The position numbers and the translations under genes are program-made. A stretch of 64,000 bases of DNA, taken from Pseudorhodoferax sp. Leaf267 (GTDB lineage: Bacteria; Pseudomonadota; Gammaproteobacteria; Burkholderiales; Burkholderiaceae_C). A model generated the notes under the pieces. That model was not told the DNA's origin and did not search any database. It saw only the letters and a program-made list of their open reading frames with translations. The stretch spans positions 540,904 through 604,903 of the forward strand of contig NZ_LMMV01000021.1 in NCBI RefSeq assembly GCF_001422405.1, read 5' to 3'. Shown in pieces: positions 1 through 9,478 of this stretch. Numbering within the stretch: the first letter of the stretch is position 1; every line of letters starts with the position of its first letter.

Positions 1-16
1 CTGGGACAATGAAGCC

Positions 17-586
17 ATGCTCCAGACCGCTTCCGACCGCCCCGCCCCACCCCGCATCTACCTCGCCGGCCCCGATGTGTTCCGCCCCGACAGCGCCCAG
101 GTCTTCGCGCACCTGAAGGCCTGCTGCACCCGCCTGGGCCTGGTCGGGCTGGAGCCCTCGGACGGCGGCCACGCAGCGGGTTTCCAGGGCAGCGATGCAG
201 CGCTGGCCCGGCGCATCTACGAGGGCAACATCGCGCTGATCCACGAAGCCGATGGCGTGGTGGCGAACCTGATGGACTTTCGCGGTCTGGAGCCCGATTC
301 GGGCACGGTGTTCGAGCTCGGCTACGCGGTCGCGCTGGGCAAACCGGTCGTGGCCTACGGCGTGCCCGCCGGCACCTACGCCGAGCGCATCGGCGCGGCG
401 ACTGCCTGCGCGCGCGATCCTGCCGGCGTGCTGCGCGAGGTGGCCAGCGGCACCATGGTCGAGGGCCTGGGCCAGCGGCTGAACCTGATGCTCACCCACT
501 CGGCCGAGATCGTGGAGACGGCCGAGGCGGCGCTGCAGCGGCTGGCCGAGCGGCTGGTGCGCGCTCCCTACAATCCCACCGCGTGA
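17..586 (+). CDS. Nucleoside 2-deoxyribosyltransferase family protein
   Basis: A 189-residue protein of the nucleoside 2-deoxyribosyltransferase fold, which moves or hydrolyses the deoxyribosyl group of nucleosides in nucleotide salvage. The N-terminal [10 protein letters not shown] segment is the typical first strand and nucleotide-binding turn. The [17 protein letters not shown] block carries the family's catalytic glutamate. Length is normal for the family. Its TGA overlaps the GTG start of trmB by four bases, so the two are probably translated together. Whether it acts as transferase or hydrolase cannot be read from the sequence. Confidence 0.85.
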   Translation: MLQTASDRPAPPRIYLAGPDVFRPDSAQVFAHLKACCTRLGLVGLEPSDGGHAAGFQGSDAALARRIYEGNIALIHEADGVVANLMDFRGLEPDSGTVFELGYAVALGKPVVAYGVPAGTYAERIGAATACARDPAGVLREVASGTMVEGLGQRLNLMLTHSAEIVETAEAALQRLAERLVRAPYNPTA

Positions 587-1347
587 ATACCCCCCCCTCT
601 TCGCCCCCTGCGACCCCGTTGCCCACCGAGCAGCCTGGCGCCCCAGCCGACGTCGCCCATCCCCGCGCCATCCGCACCTTCGTCAAACGCGCCGGCCGCA
701 CCACCGCCGGCCAGGCCAAGGCCACGGCCGAGCTGGGGCCGCGCTTCGTGCTGCCCTACCAGCCGCAGCCGCTGGACCTGGCCGCGGCGTTCGGGCGCCA
801 GGCGCCCACGGTGTTGGAGATCGGCTTCGGCATGGGTGACGCCACGGCCCACATCGCCCAGGTGCTGCCCGAGACCAACTTCCTGTGCTGCGAAGTGCAC
901 GAGCCCGGCGTGGGCGCGCTGCTCAAGCACATCGGCGAGCGCGGGCTGCAGAACATCCGCATCCTGGCGCACGACGCGGTCGAGGTGCTGGACCACATGC
1001 TGCCGCCCTGGGACGCGCAGGCCCACCCGCAAGGCCTGGCCGGCATCCACATCTTTTTCCCGGACCCCTGGCACAAGCACCGCCACCACAAGCGACGGCT
1101 GATCCAGCCGGCCTTCGTGGCCCGGCTCGTGCAGCGCTTGGCGCCAGGCGGCTACCTGCACTGCGCGACCGACTGGGAGCCCTACGCGCAGCAGATGCTG
1201 GAGGTGCTGGGCGCCGAGTCCTTGCTGCAGAACACGGCAGGCGACTTCGCGCCGCGGCCGCATTACCGGCCCGACACCAAGTTCGAACGCCGCGGCCTCA
1301 GGCTGGGCCACGGCGTGTGGGACCTGGTGTTTCGCCGGCTCGCCTAG
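583..1347 (+). CDS. trmB: tRNA (guanine-N7)-methyltransferase TrmB
   Basis: SAM-dependent enzyme that makes m7G46 in the variable loop of tRNAs. After a proline-rich, low-complexity N-terminus of about 60 residues come the SAM-binding motif [11 protein letters not shown] and the family hallmark [15 protein letters not shown], followed by [10 protein letters not shown]. The GTG start lies inside the stop of the upstream gene (GTGA overlap). The 3' end meets uppP head-on: the two TAG stops share a single CTAG at 1344-1347. At 254 residues it is slightly longer than the usual enzyme because of the N-terminal extension. Confidence 0.95.
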   Translation: MNTPPSSPPATPLPTEQPGAPADVAHPRAIRTFVKRAGRTTAGQAKATAELGPRFVLPYQPQPLDLAAAFGRQAPTVLEIGFGMGDATAHIAQVLPETNFLCCEVHEPGVGALLKHIGERGLQNIRILAHDAVEVLDHMLPPWDAQAHPQGLAGIHIFFPDPWHKHRHHKRRLIQPAFVARLVQRLAPGGYLHCATDWEPYAQQMLEVLGAESLLQNTAGDFAPRPHYRPDTKFERRGLRLGHGVWDLVFRRLA

Positions 1348-2180
1348 ACCGGCGACAGGATGCCCGCGCCCAGCAGCGCGAACACCACCAGGCCCAGCGC
1401 CACGCGGTAGTAGACGAAGGGCATGTAGCTGCGCGTGGAGACCAGCTTGAGGAAGCCGACGATCACCGCATAGCCGACGAAAAAGGCGATGCCGGTGGCC
1501 AGCCAGGTCTGGCCGGCGCCGACCGGCCCGGCCACGCCCCAGGTCTTGTAGAGCTGGTAGAAGCCGGACAGCAGCACGGCCGGCACGGCCAGCAGGAACG
1601 AGTAGCGCGCCGCCGCCTCGCGCGTGTAGCCCAGGATCAGGCCCATGGTGATGGTGCCGCCCGAGCGCGAGACGCCGGGGATCAGCGCCATGGCCTGCGC
1701 GAAGCCGAACAGGACGCCGTCACGCCAGCTCAGCCGCTCCAGCGTCAGCGTCTTGCGGCCGCCGCGGTCCGCCAGCGCCAGCACGATGGCGAAGGCGATC
1801 AGCATGGTCGCGGTGATGTACAGGTTGCGCAGCGAGCCCTCGATCGCGCTCTTGAACAGCAGCCCCAGGATGGCGATGGGCAAGGTGCCCAGCATCACGA
1901 GCCAGCCCATGCGCGCGTCGGCGCTCAGGGCCTGGCCGCGCTGGCCCAGCGACGCGAGCCAGGCCGTGAAGATGCGCGCGATGTCCTGGCGGAAGTACAG
2001 CAGCACGGCGGCTTCGGTGCCGATCTGCGTGATCGCCGTAAACGCCGCGCCCGGGTCGCCGCCGGACGGCAGCATCGGGCCGATGATGCGCAAGTGTGCG
2101 CTGGAGGACACCGGCAGGAACTCGGTCAGGCCCTGGATCAGGCCCAGGACGGCAGCCTCCCCCCAACCCACCGCGCTCAA
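1344..2180 (-). CDS. uppP: Undecaprenyl-diphosphatase UppP/BacA
   Basis: Integral membrane phosphatase that recycles undecaprenyl pyrophosphate to the monophosphate for cell-wall synthesis; extra copies give bacitracin tolerance. Family motifs are clear: [14 protein letters not shown] near the N-terminus and [14 protein letters not shown] in the second half, with several hydrophobic helices. The best start is a TTG at 2180, which places the motif at its usual distance from the N-terminus; no strong ribosome site is visible. It is convergent with trmB, sharing the CTAG stop. 278 residues is the normal length. Confidence 0.95.
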   Translation of the reverse strand: MSAVGWGEAAVLGLIQGLTEFLPVSSSAHLRIIGPMLPSGGDPGAAFTAITQIGTEAAVLLYFRQDIARIFTAWLASLGQRGQALSADARMGWLVMLGTLPIAILGLLFKSAIEGSLRNLYITATMLIAFAIVLALADRGGRKTLTLERLSWRDGVLFGFAQAMALIPGVSRSGGTITMGLILGYTREAAARYSFLLAVPAVLLSGFYQLYKTWGVAGPVGAGQTWLATGIAFFVGYAVIVGFLKLVSTRSYMPFVYYRVALGLVVFALLGAGILSPV

Positions 2181-2325
2181 TGCAAGTGCCCCGCTGGCGC
2201 AAGGGGCGATGGAAAGGTTTGAAATCTGAACAAATGCATGGTCGGCAGAGCTGGAAAAGTGCGACGGATCATAGCGCCCCAGGGTTTACACCGATGGAAG
2301 AACGCGAAGACGACAATCCACCACC

Positions 2326-3291
2326 ATGCCGCCCGACACCCTGCCACGCCACGCTGCCCCGCTGCCGACGCGCGATGGCGTGGGCGCCAGCTGCGTGGGC
2401 CTGGCGGCAGGCCCGTGGCCGACCTGGCTGGACTTCTTCGCCGAACGCTTTCCGCATGTGACGCCCGAGGCCTGGCGCATGCGCATGGGCCGGGGCGAGG
2501 TCGTGGACGCGCAGGGCCGGCCGCTGGCGCCCGATGCGCCCTACCGCCCGCACGGCCGTGCCTGGTACTACCGCAGCCTGGACGACGAGCCGCGTGTGCC
2601 CTTCGAGGCCCAGGTGCTGTACCGGGACGCGCACCTGCTGGTGGCCGACAAGCCGCATTTCCTGGCCGTGACGCCGGGCGGCCGCTACCTGCACGAGACC
2701 CTGCTCACGCGTCTGCGGCGCGCGACGGGCCTTGCAGACCTGCAGCCGCTGCACCGCATCGACCGCGAGACCGCGGGCCTGGTGCTGTTCGGCCTGCGGC
2801 GCGAGGACCGCGCTGCCTACCATGCGATGTTCAGCGCGCGGCAGATCGACAAGGCCTACGAGGCCATCGCGCCGCTGCGCCCGGGCCTCGTGCTGCCGCT
2901 CACGCGCGCCAGCCGCATCGTGCGCGGCGAGCCCTTCTTCCGGCAACGCGAAGCCGAGGGAGAGCCCAATGCCAGCACGCAGGTGGCGCTGGTGGAATCG
3001 GGCGCCGGCTGGGGCCGCTACGCGCTGGCCCCGCGCACCGGGCAACGCCACCAGCTGCGCGTGCACATGGCAGCGCTGGGCATTCCGATCCGGGACGATG
3101 CGTTCTACCCTCAGGTGCTGCGCGGCCCGGACGAGCCGGACGACTACAGGCGGCCGTTGCAGCTGCTGGCGCGCGGCATCGCGTTCACGGACCCGGTGAC
3201 CGGAGCGCCGCGGCGCTTCGAGAGCGCGCTGTCACTGCAGCCCCTGCCTGCGCAGACCGCGAAGAGTGACGACGCCAGTGCTCGGCGATGA
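2326..3291 (+). CDS. RluA-family RNA pseudouridine synthase
   Basis: Converts specific uridines in rRNA or tRNA to pseudouridine. The catalytic motif HRIDRETAG is at residues 143-151 with the nucleophile Asp146. The later segment TGQRHQLRVHMAALGIPI is the typical second RluA motif. There is no N-terminal S4 domain, so it resembles the stand-alone RluA/YqcB-like forms. The ATG at 2326 follows a 145-bp spacer from the divergent uppP. Target site unknown. Confidence 0.9.
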   Translation: MPPDTLPRHAAPLPTRDGVGASCVGLAAGPWPTWLDFFAERFPHVTPEAWRMRMGRGEVVDAQGRPLAPDAPYRPHGRAWYYRSLDDEPRVPFEAQVLYRDAHLLVADKPHFLAVTPGGRYLHETLLTRLRRATGLADLQPLHRIDRETAGLVLFGLRREDRAAYHAMFSARQIDKAYEAIAPLRPGLVLPLTRASRIVRGEPFFRQREAEGEPNASTQVALVESGAGWGRYALAPRTGQRHQLRVHMAALGIPIRDDAFYPQVLRGPDEPDDYRRPLQLLARGIAFTDPVTGAPRRFESALSLQPLPAQTAKSDDASARR

Positions 3292-3324
3292 CATCCCACG
3301 TCGCAGCAACGGCACCCCCCAGAA

Positions 3325-4437
3325 CTATCCAGCGATCTCGCGCGCCGTGATCTGGTACTTGAAGTCGTCCGGCGCGTAGGGGTCGAAGCGCCCCTGCGCG
3401 TTCTCGGCCATGGGATACATGAAGAAGCCCAGCCGCTCGCCCTTGGCACCGGGCAGCACCAGGTCGTGCGCGGTGTTGTAGGCCATCCAGTTGCCCTCCC
3501 AGCCGCCGAACAGGGCCTTGTTCACCGGCGCGACGACCGGGTGCTGCGTGGTCTTGATCCACTCGGGCGTCTCCAGCCGCATGACCTTGGCCACGTCGGC
3601 CGGGTCCATCGCCACCCAGCCGTGGCCCTGCAGGTAGGCCTCGGCGCGGCAGTGCTGCGCGCCTTTGAGGCTGGCCGGGTTGCCGCCCAGTTCCTTGTAG
3701 CCGAAGGCCGAGGGCACGAGGCGGATGCCATAGACATCGCGCGCCGGCACGCCCACTGCGCGGCACAGGCCGACGAACAGCGCGTTCAGGTCGGCGCACT
3801 TGCCGCCCAGGTCGCCGGTCTCCAGCAAGGTGGCGATGTCGCCCTCGCCGCAGCCGCGCACCTTGGGCTCGCGGTAGGTGTTGTTGACGACCCAGCTGTA
3901 GATGGCCTGCACCTTCTGCACATCGGTGCGGGCGCCCTGCGTGGCCTTGAGCGCCGTCTCGCGCACGATGCCATCGGTGGGCAGCAGCGCCGTGGCGCGC
4001 GTGTAGTAGGCCAGGGTGTCGGCCGATTCGCGTGGCGCGTCGCGACGCGACCAGTCGGTGGCGCGGTTCTGCGTGTCGATGCGGCTCGTCACCTCGACGA
4101 AGGGCTGGGCCGTGTCGGGCGCGAAGTCGGCGACCAGCATGCGCGTGCCGTCATGGCCGGCCTGGGCCAGGGCGGCCTGGCCATTGCTGGCGAAGCTGTG
4201 GGTCAGCGAGCGCTGGTAGTCGCTGTCCACAGAGGGCAGCGGGATCCAGACCTTGGTCGCGCCCTGCAGGGGCTTGAGGTCCACGCGCGTCGTGACCTCG
4301 AAGCTGCGCCAGCCCTGGGGCTGCGGTGCGAAGCGGCGCTCGGCCGGGGCGGCCTGGGCCAGCACGATGGACGGGGCGGCCACGGTGGCCGAGGCGATGG
4401 CGCATTGGGCGATGAATTGCCGGCGGGCAAGCGTCAT
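3325..4437 (-). CDS. Exported transglutaminase-like domain protein
   Basis: A 370-residue protein with an N-terminal twin-arginine-type signal (MTLARRQF followed by a hydrophobic stretch ending near LAQA). The C-terminal half has the transglutaminase/protease core: Cys in GGKCADLNALF, His in AQHCRAEAY and Asp in WVAMDPAD, the expected Cys-His-Asp triad. The start at 4437 is supported by AGGAG on the minus strand. It lies downstream of the thioredoxin-like gene on the same strand. Substrate is unknown; such proteins can be peptidases, amidases or cross-linkers in the periplasm. Confidence 0.85.
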   Translation of the reverse strand: MTLARRQFIAQCAIASATVAAPSIVLAQAAPAERRFAPQPQGWRSFEVTTRVDLKPLQGATKVWIPLPSVDSDYQRSLTHSFASNGQAALAQAGHDGTRMLVADFAPDTAQPFVEVTSRIDTQNRATDWSRRDAPRESADTLAYYTRATALLPTDGIVRETALKATQGARTDVQKVQAIYSWVVNNTYREPKVRGCGEGDIATLLETGDLGGKCADLNALFVGLCRAVGVPARDVYGIRLVPSAFGYKELGGNPASLKGAQHCRAEAYLQGHGWVAMDPADVAKVMRLETPEWIKTTQHPVVAPVNKALFGGWEGNWMAYNTAHDLVLPGAKGERLGFFMYPMAENAQGRFDPYAPDDFKYQITAREIAG

Positions 4438-4490
4438 GCGGGGGTTCTCCTGTGCGGTGTAGAGGGCGCCGGGCGGCGCGCGGCCGCGGA

Positions 4491-5018
4491 TTATCGGGTG
4501 GGCCGCGGCGCCTCGAGCAATGCCTGCACCAGGGCGCCGGCCTCTCGGCCCGTCCAGTCCAGCTCGCCACGCACGCGCTGGCGCGGGCGGCCGTCCGGCG
4601 CGATCAGGACGGTGCTCGGAAACACCCTGACGCCGCAGTCGCGCGCGATGGCGCCGTCGCGGTCGAGCAGCACCGGCAGGCGCAGGCCCGTGCGCTGCAC
4701 GAAGCGCAACGCCGTGGGGGCCGATTCCTTGAAGTTCAGCGCCAGCACGGCCAGCCTGTCGTCGCCGTACAGGTCGGCCAGTTGCTGCAGAGTGGGCATC
4801 TCGGCGCGGCAGGGCTCGCACCAGCTGGCCCAGAAGTTCAGCAGCACGGCCCGGCCCTTCAGGTCGGCCAGGCGCCAGGTCTTGCCGTCCAGGTCCAGCG
4901 CCTCGATGGCGGGAAACGGCGTGCGTGCGGACCAGGCGGTGACCTCGTGCTGGGCGCGCGCCGGCAGGCTGGCGGCCAGGCCGGCGAGCAGCAGGCTGCG
5001 GCGAGTCTGAACCCTCAA
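4491..5018 (-). CDS. TlpA-like periplasmic thioredoxin-family protein
   Basis: A 175-residue thiol-disulfide oxidoreductase of the TlpA/ResA type. After a short signal with a twin-arginine (TRRSLLLAG) comes the thioredoxin fold with the WCEPC active site in NFWASWCEPCRAEMP and a cis-Pro region near VRVFPSTVLI. The start is a TTG at 5018 that overlaps the TGA of the preceding dienelactone hydrolase gene (TTGA), so it is translationally coupled. A direct link to hydrolase chemistry is not obvious; it may simply share an operon. Confidence 0.88.
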   Translation of the reverse strand: MRVQTRRSLLLAGLAASLPARAQHEVTAWSARTPFPAIEALDLDGKTWRLADLKGRAVLLNFWASWCEPCRAEMPTLQQLADLYGDDRLAVLALNFKESAPTALRFVQRTGLRLPVLLDRDGAIARDCGVRVFPSTVLIAPDGRPRQRVRGELDWTGREAGALVQALLEAPRPTR

Positions 5019-6256
5019 GCCGCCCCGCCCCCAGGCATCAGGGTATTGGACGGCAGGCTCTCGTCCACCAGCTTGCGCGCCGTCTCCACGCCCGCCACCG
5101 GCAGCAGCTTCGCGTCCAGCAGGCCCACCTGCACCAGCACACTGGCCTGGTCCCAGTAGATGTGCTCGTGGCACAGCTTGTCGCCGCGGAACTTGACGAC
5201 CGCCAGCAGCGGCACTTCCACGCGTTTGCCCGTGGGCTTGACGCCGGGCAGCATCCACGGGATCTCGCACGTGTGCGTGAAGCTGAACAGCATCTCGTCC
5301 ACGACCTGTGTGGCGCCCACCGTGCGCGAGATCGGCACCAGGGCCGTGTCGGGCGGGTTGCTGTTGACGAAATGGTGGGTGTAGAAGTGGTGAAGCTTCT
5401 CGTAGCCCACGCCGCCGGTCATGGTGGGGATGTGGTTCACGTAGGGCTCGGCCACCATGGTGGCCATGGTGGCGTCCACGTCGCGCAGTCCGAATTCGTA
5501 TTCGCAGTGCTTGTCCCACAGCGCGGCCAGGTCGTAGTGCGGGCCGATGGCGGCCTTCAGCGTGGCGATGCTGCGCTCGTGCGCCAGCAGGGCCGAGCTG
5601 CGGTGGTAGTGGTCGCCACCGACCCGCGCGAACGCGTGGTCCACGCCGGGGTAGACCTGGGCCTGCACCTTGGGGTGGCCGCGCAGGGCCTGCAGGATCT
5701 GCGCGCGTGCCTCTGGCGGGCAAAAGCCGTCCTGCTCGGCGATGTGCAGCAACAGCGGCGCCTGGATGTGCGCGGCCTCGTCGAGTGCGGATTCGATACC
5801 CACGCCGTAGTAGCCCACGGCCACATCGGCATCGGTGCGGCAGGCCGCCAGGTAGGCCAGCTTGCCGCCCAGGCAGAAGCCCAGCACGCCGACCTGGCGG
5901 CCGGGCACCTCGGCGCGCTGGCGCAGCACGCTGATGGCGGACTGGATGTCGTCCACGCCGCGCGCCTCGTCGAAGCCCTTGTACAAGGCAAAGGCGCGCT
6001 GCCAGTCATCAGGCGTGTAGCCCAGCTCGATGCCGGGCTGCTGGCGCCAGAACAGGTCGGGCACCAGGGCAACGTAGCCCTCTTCGGCATAGGCGTCGGC
6101 CACTTCGCGCATGGTGGCGTTCACGCCGAAGATCTCCTGCGCGATGACTAGGCCCGGGCCTGTGCCGGCGCTGGGCAGGGCCAGATAGCCGCGGAACGTG
6201 CCGCTGCCGTCGGCGGCGGGGATGTCGATGTACTGGGAGCTCGGCTTGTGCGCCAT
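5015..6256 (-). CDS. Dienelactone hydrolase fused to an NTF2/SnoaL-like domain
   Basis: A 413-residue two-domain protein. Residues 1-235 are a dienelactone hydrolase-type alpha/beta hydrolase: Glu41 in the QEIFG motif, Cys128 in GFCLGG, Asp176 and His207 (GVDHAF) form the expected triad. Residues 240-413 look like an NTF2/SnoaL-like cone domain with a repeated aromatic and His-rich pattern. Family members open lactone rings in chlorocatechol-type degradation, but many act on other esters. No aromatic-degradation genes are adjacent, so the substrate is open. Confidence 0.85.
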   Translation of the reverse strand: MAHKPSSQYIDIPAADGSGTFRGYLALPSAGTGPGLVIAQEIFGVNATMREVADAYAEEGYVALVPDLFWRQQPGIELGYTPDDWQRAFALYKGFDEARGVDDIQSAISVLRQRAEVPGRQVGVLGFCLGGKLAYLAACRTDADVAVGYYGVGIESALDEAAHIQAPLLLHIAEQDGFCPPEARAQILQALRGHPKVQAQVYPGVDHAFARVGGDHYHRSSALLAHERSIATLKAAIGPHYDLAALWDKHCEYEFGLRDVDATMATMVAEPYVNHIPTMTGGVGYEKLHHFYTHHFVNSNPPDTALVPISRTVGATQVVDEMLFSFTHTCEIPWMLPGVKPTGKRVEVPLLAVVKFRGDKLCHEHIYWDQASVLVQVGLLDAKLLPVAGVETARKLVDESLPSNTLMPGGGAA

Positions 6257-6527
6257 CTTTTTTCCTTGTCTCGATGGGGTTGGGCACGCGGTTCAGGGCG
6301 TGCATTTGGGGTGCCGCATGGCGACCTGACCGGCGGCCGCATGGAACACCTGTGGTTCGCCGCGATCGTACTGCCGCGCCCGGCGCAGCCTGTTGCGGCC
6401 CTGCGGCATGCTGACCGACACAGGCGCCATCCCGCCTCTTGCACGTTCACGACGTTTTGCCTGTATCCATGGCTGTGTCACAGCATGCACAATCGCGCGC
6501 TGTACACAAATTGGACGGGCACGGCGC

Positions 6528-7370
6528 ATGCGGTTGGGATTGAATTCGTGGCGGGCCGCTGGCGGCGTGCTGGCCCTGGGCCTGGTGCTCAGCGCGTGCA
6601 TGGGCACGATCCCGCAGGCCAGGCCGCTGCTATCGACGGCGGCGCTGGACCGCACGACCATTGCCTTTGCCCACCAGGGCCGCGGCAGCACCTCACCCGC
6701 GGTGGTGTTCCAGAGCGGCCTGGGCGACGACCATGGCACCTGGGCCCAGGTGCTGCAGCAGCTGCCATCCCGGATCGAAGCCATTGCCCCGGACCGACCC
6801 GGCTACGGCGCCAGCCCGGCAAGCACCGAACTGCGCGACGCCTGCCGCATTGCGCAGGAGCAGCGCGCGCTGCTGCAGCGCTCGGGCGTGAAGCCGCCTT
6901 ACGTGCTGGTCGGCCATTCGCTGGGTGGCCTGTACCAGTACGTCTACGCCCGCCAGTACCCGGACGAGGTGGCCGGCCTGGTGCTGCTGGACCCGACCCA
7001 CCCCGACATCTTGAAGACCTTGCAGCGCGAGACGCCCGGGGCGGCGGCGTTGCTGCAACTGGCGCGCGCCACGGTGTTCACCTCGGCCATGCGCCAGGAA
7101 TTCGATGCGCAAACGGCCTGCCTGGATGCACTGGACACCCGCGCGCCACTGGCAGCGCCGGCCCTGCTGATGGTGTCCACCCGCCCCAGCGCCTACGCGG
7201 GCGAAGGCCTTCAGGCCACGCTGGGCACGCTGCGACAGGACTGGCTGCAGCTCACCGGCACCGGCGCGCTGACGCCCGTGGCCAATGCCGGCCACTACAT
7301 CCAGCGCGACGCGCCGCAGGCGGTGGTCGCTGCGATCCGTTCGCTGGTCGAGGCCGACGCCGCCCACTGA
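6528..7370 (+). CDS. Alpha/beta hydrolase lipoprotein
   Basis: A 280-residue predicted lipoprotein. The start at 6528 is chosen because it puts a signal peptide with lipobox LSAC directly in front of the hydrolase domain. The alpha/beta hydrolase fold shows the oxyanion region SGLGDDHGTW, the nucleophile elbow GHSLGG and a late His in NAGHYIQ. It is probably anchored in the outer membrane and acts on small esters or lipids. The 271-bp spacer upstream shows no further gene. Confidence 0.82.
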   Translation: MRLGLNSWRAAGGVLALGLVLSACMGTIPQARPLLSTAALDRTTIAFAHQGRGSTSPAVVFQSGLGDDHGTWAQVLQQLPSRIEAIAPDRPGYGASPASTELRDACRIAQEQRALLQRSGVKPPYVLVGHSLGGLYQYVYARQYPDEVAGLVLLDPTHPDILKTLQRETPGAAALLQLARATVFTSAMRQEFDAQTACLDALDTRAPLAAPALLMVSTRPSAYAGEGLQATLGTLRQDWLQLTGTGALTPVANAGHYIQRDAPQAVVAAIRSLVEADAAH

Positions 7371-7422
7371 GACGCTTGTTGCGACAATGCGCCCGGGCCA
7401 CGGTCGGCCCGGGAGTGCAACG

Positions 7423-8898
7423 ATGGCATTGGCGATGGGTTGGGACGAATGGAGCCGGCACGATGGCGTGGCCCTGGCCGAACTGGTCCGCACCGGGCAG
7501 CTGACACCGGCCGAGCTGGCCCAGCAAGCGGCCGCCGGCATTGCGAAAACCAACCCCGCCCTGAGCGCGGTGGTCCAGGTCTTCGACGACGTGGTGGCCG
7601 ACCCGCTGCATGACGGGATGAATCCGCAAGGCGCCCTGGCCGGCGTTCCCTACCTCATGAAGGACCTGGGGCCCACGCTCAAGGGCCGGCTGCAGGAAAT
7701 GGGCTCGTTGCTGATGCAAGGCCACCGCGCGCCGGCCGACAGCTACCTCACCGGCCGCATCCGCCAGGCCGGCCTCAACATCATCGGCCGCACGACGACG
7801 CCGGAATTCGGCGTCTGCAGTTCCGCCGAGAACCCGGCGCTGTACGTCACGCGCAACCCCTGGAACCTGGAGTACACGACCTGCGGCTCATCGGCCGGCA
7901 CGGGCGCCATGGTGGGCGCGGGTGTGGTGCCGCTGTCGCATGCGACGGACGGCGGCGGCTCCATCCGCATCCCGGCCGGCGTGAACGGCGTGATCGGGCT
8001 AAAGCCTTCGCGCGGCGTGCTGTCGATCGCGCCGCACTTGTCGGACCTGACGGGGCTGGTCTCCACCCAGGGCTGCCACAGCCGCACGGTGCGCGACACC
8101 GCGACCTTCATCGACCAGTGCCGCGGCGGCGCGCCGGGCGAGTTCATGCCGTACTGGACGCCGGCCGAACCGTACGCCCAGCTGATCCAGCGCGACCCGC
8201 AACGCCTGCGCATCGCGCTCTCGCACGAGTGGGGCGACTACCGCGCCACGCCGCACATCGTGGCCGAGCTCACGCGCGTGGGCCGTTTGCTCGAAGGCCT
8301 GGGGCACGAGGTCGACTGGGCGCTGCCCGACGTGGACATCCGCGCCGCGTTCGCCGCGCAGACCACCTGCTACATCAGCAACTTCGCGCAGACCATCTCC
8401 GGCCATCTCGCAAGGCTGGGCCTGCAGCGCCCGCCCGAAGACAAGATCGAGCCCATCAACATCAAGATCTGGGAAGCCGGCCGCGACACCTCGTTCGCCG
8501 AGCGCTTCCAGATGCAGACCGTGTTCAACACCACGGCGCGGGCATTCGGCGAATTCTTCGAGCAGTGGGACATCATCCTCACGCCCATCACCGCGCTGCC
8601 CACGCCGAAGATCGGCACCACCGAATACCTGACGCTGAGCGACAACCCCTCGGTGCTCGACTGGTTCGGCAACCTGTGGAAGAACTTCGCCTACACGCCG
8701 CTGGCCAACCTGTGCGGCATCCCGGGCATCAGCCTGCCGCTGGCCACTTACGAGAGCGGCCTGCCGATGGGCATCCAGGCGCAGGCGCGGCAGGCAAACG
8801 ACGGGCTGCTGCTGCAGCTGGCGGCGCAGGTCGAGCGGGCGATCGAGGGGAAGTGGAATGAGGGAAGGCGGCCGGGGGTGCATGTGGCGGCCGGCTGA
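7423..8898 (+). CDS. Amidase (amidase-signature family)
   Basis: A 491-residue amidase-signature enzyme that hydrolyses amide bonds. The Ser-cisSer-Lys triad is visible: Lys80 in PYLMKDLG, cis-Ser157 in CGSSAGT and nucleophile Ser180 in GGGSIRIPAG. The ATG at 7423 is preferred over those at 7387 and 7435 because GGGAG lies at suitable spacing. Substrate unknown. A separate truncated amidase C-terminal fragment of the same superfamily sits at the right of the window (61871-62329). Confidence 0.9.
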   Translation: MALAMGWDEWSRHDGVALAELVRTGQLTPAELAQQAAAGIAKTNPALSAVVQVFDDVVADPLHDGMNPQGALAGVPYLMKDLGPTLKGRLQEMGSLLMQGHRAPADSYLTGRIRQAGLNIIGRTTTPEFGVCSSAENPALYVTRNPWNLEYTTCGSSAGTGAMVGAGVVPLSHATDGGGSIRIPAGVNGVIGLKPSRGVLSIAPHLSDLTGLVSTQGCHSRTVRDTATFIDQCRGGAPGEFMPYWTPAEPYAQLIQRDPQRLRIALSHEWGDYRATPHIVAELTRVGRLLEGLGHEVDWALPDVDIRAAFAAQTTCYISNFAQTISGHLARLGLQRPPEDKIEPINIKIWEAGRDTSFAERFQMQTVFNTTARAFGEFFEQWDIILTPITALPTPKIGTTEYLTLSDNPSVLDWFGNLWKNFAYTPLANLCGIPGISLPLATYESGLPMGIQAQARQANDGLLLQLAAQVERAIEGKWNEGRRPGVHVAAG

Positions 8899-8906
8899 GG
8901 CTGCTG

Positions 8907-9467
8907 TCACGCCTCGGGAATCAAGTGCCCGGCCTGACGCAAGGCTTTGGCCCAGCGGCGAATGCCCGCGCGCAACCTGCGCTGCGCATCGGCGTCCAGC
9001 GGCATCTGAGGGATCAGCTCGAACGCCTTGGCTGGCGTGACGTAGCCGTGCTCCAGCAGCGCCATGCAGAACACGCGGTCCTTGTCGCGGCCTGCTGCGG
9101 CTTTTGAGAGAAACAGGTCCATGACGTCGAGGCAGTAGCCCACGCGGCCGTTGGTGTTGCCGTTCTGCACGCTTTGCACGCGCGACAACCATCCAGCCGG
9201 CAGGATGGCCGTGTCGGGACCGACGCCCTGCGCGTAGTAGCCGTTGGTCGCATGGAACTGCGAGCCCTCGCCGATGGCGCCGTCGATGCGGTCGGCCAGT
9301 TCAGGCGCGTTGAGCGGGTAGATGTCGGCCTCTGCAGACATCTTGAAGACATCCTCTGGGTCAGGCACCGGCCCCAGCATGGACTGGCTGCCCACGATGA
9401 TGAACTCGTACTGGTTCGTCAGGTCGGCGCTGGCGCGGATGATGTGTTCCAGGTCCTGGCGGTTCAT
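8907..9467 (-). CDS. DUF6036-type nucleotidyltransferase-fold protein (possible toxin)
   Basis: A 186-residue protein resembling the DUF6036 family, which has a nucleotidyltransferase-like fold related to AbiEii-type toxins. Seen motifs: IIVGSQSMLG near the N-terminus, then the acidic EADIYPL, then GYYAQGVGP, and a late helical segment SKAAAGRDKD. It lies 11 bp downstream of an XRE regulator on the same strand, an arrangement typical of type IV or other toxin-antitoxin-like pairs. Toxicity is inferred from family and context only. Confidence 0.7.
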   Translation of the reverse strand: MNRQDLEHIIRASADLTNQYEFIIVGSQSMLGPVPDPEDVFKMSAEADIYPLNAPELADRIDGAIGEGSQFHATNGYYAQGVGPDTAILPAGWLSRVQSVQNGNTNGRVGYCLDVMDLFLSKAAAGRDKDRVFCMALLEHGYVTPAKAFELIPQMPLDADAQRRLRAGIRRWAKALRQAGHLIPEA

Positions 9468-9478
9468 GGCGCGGCCGC

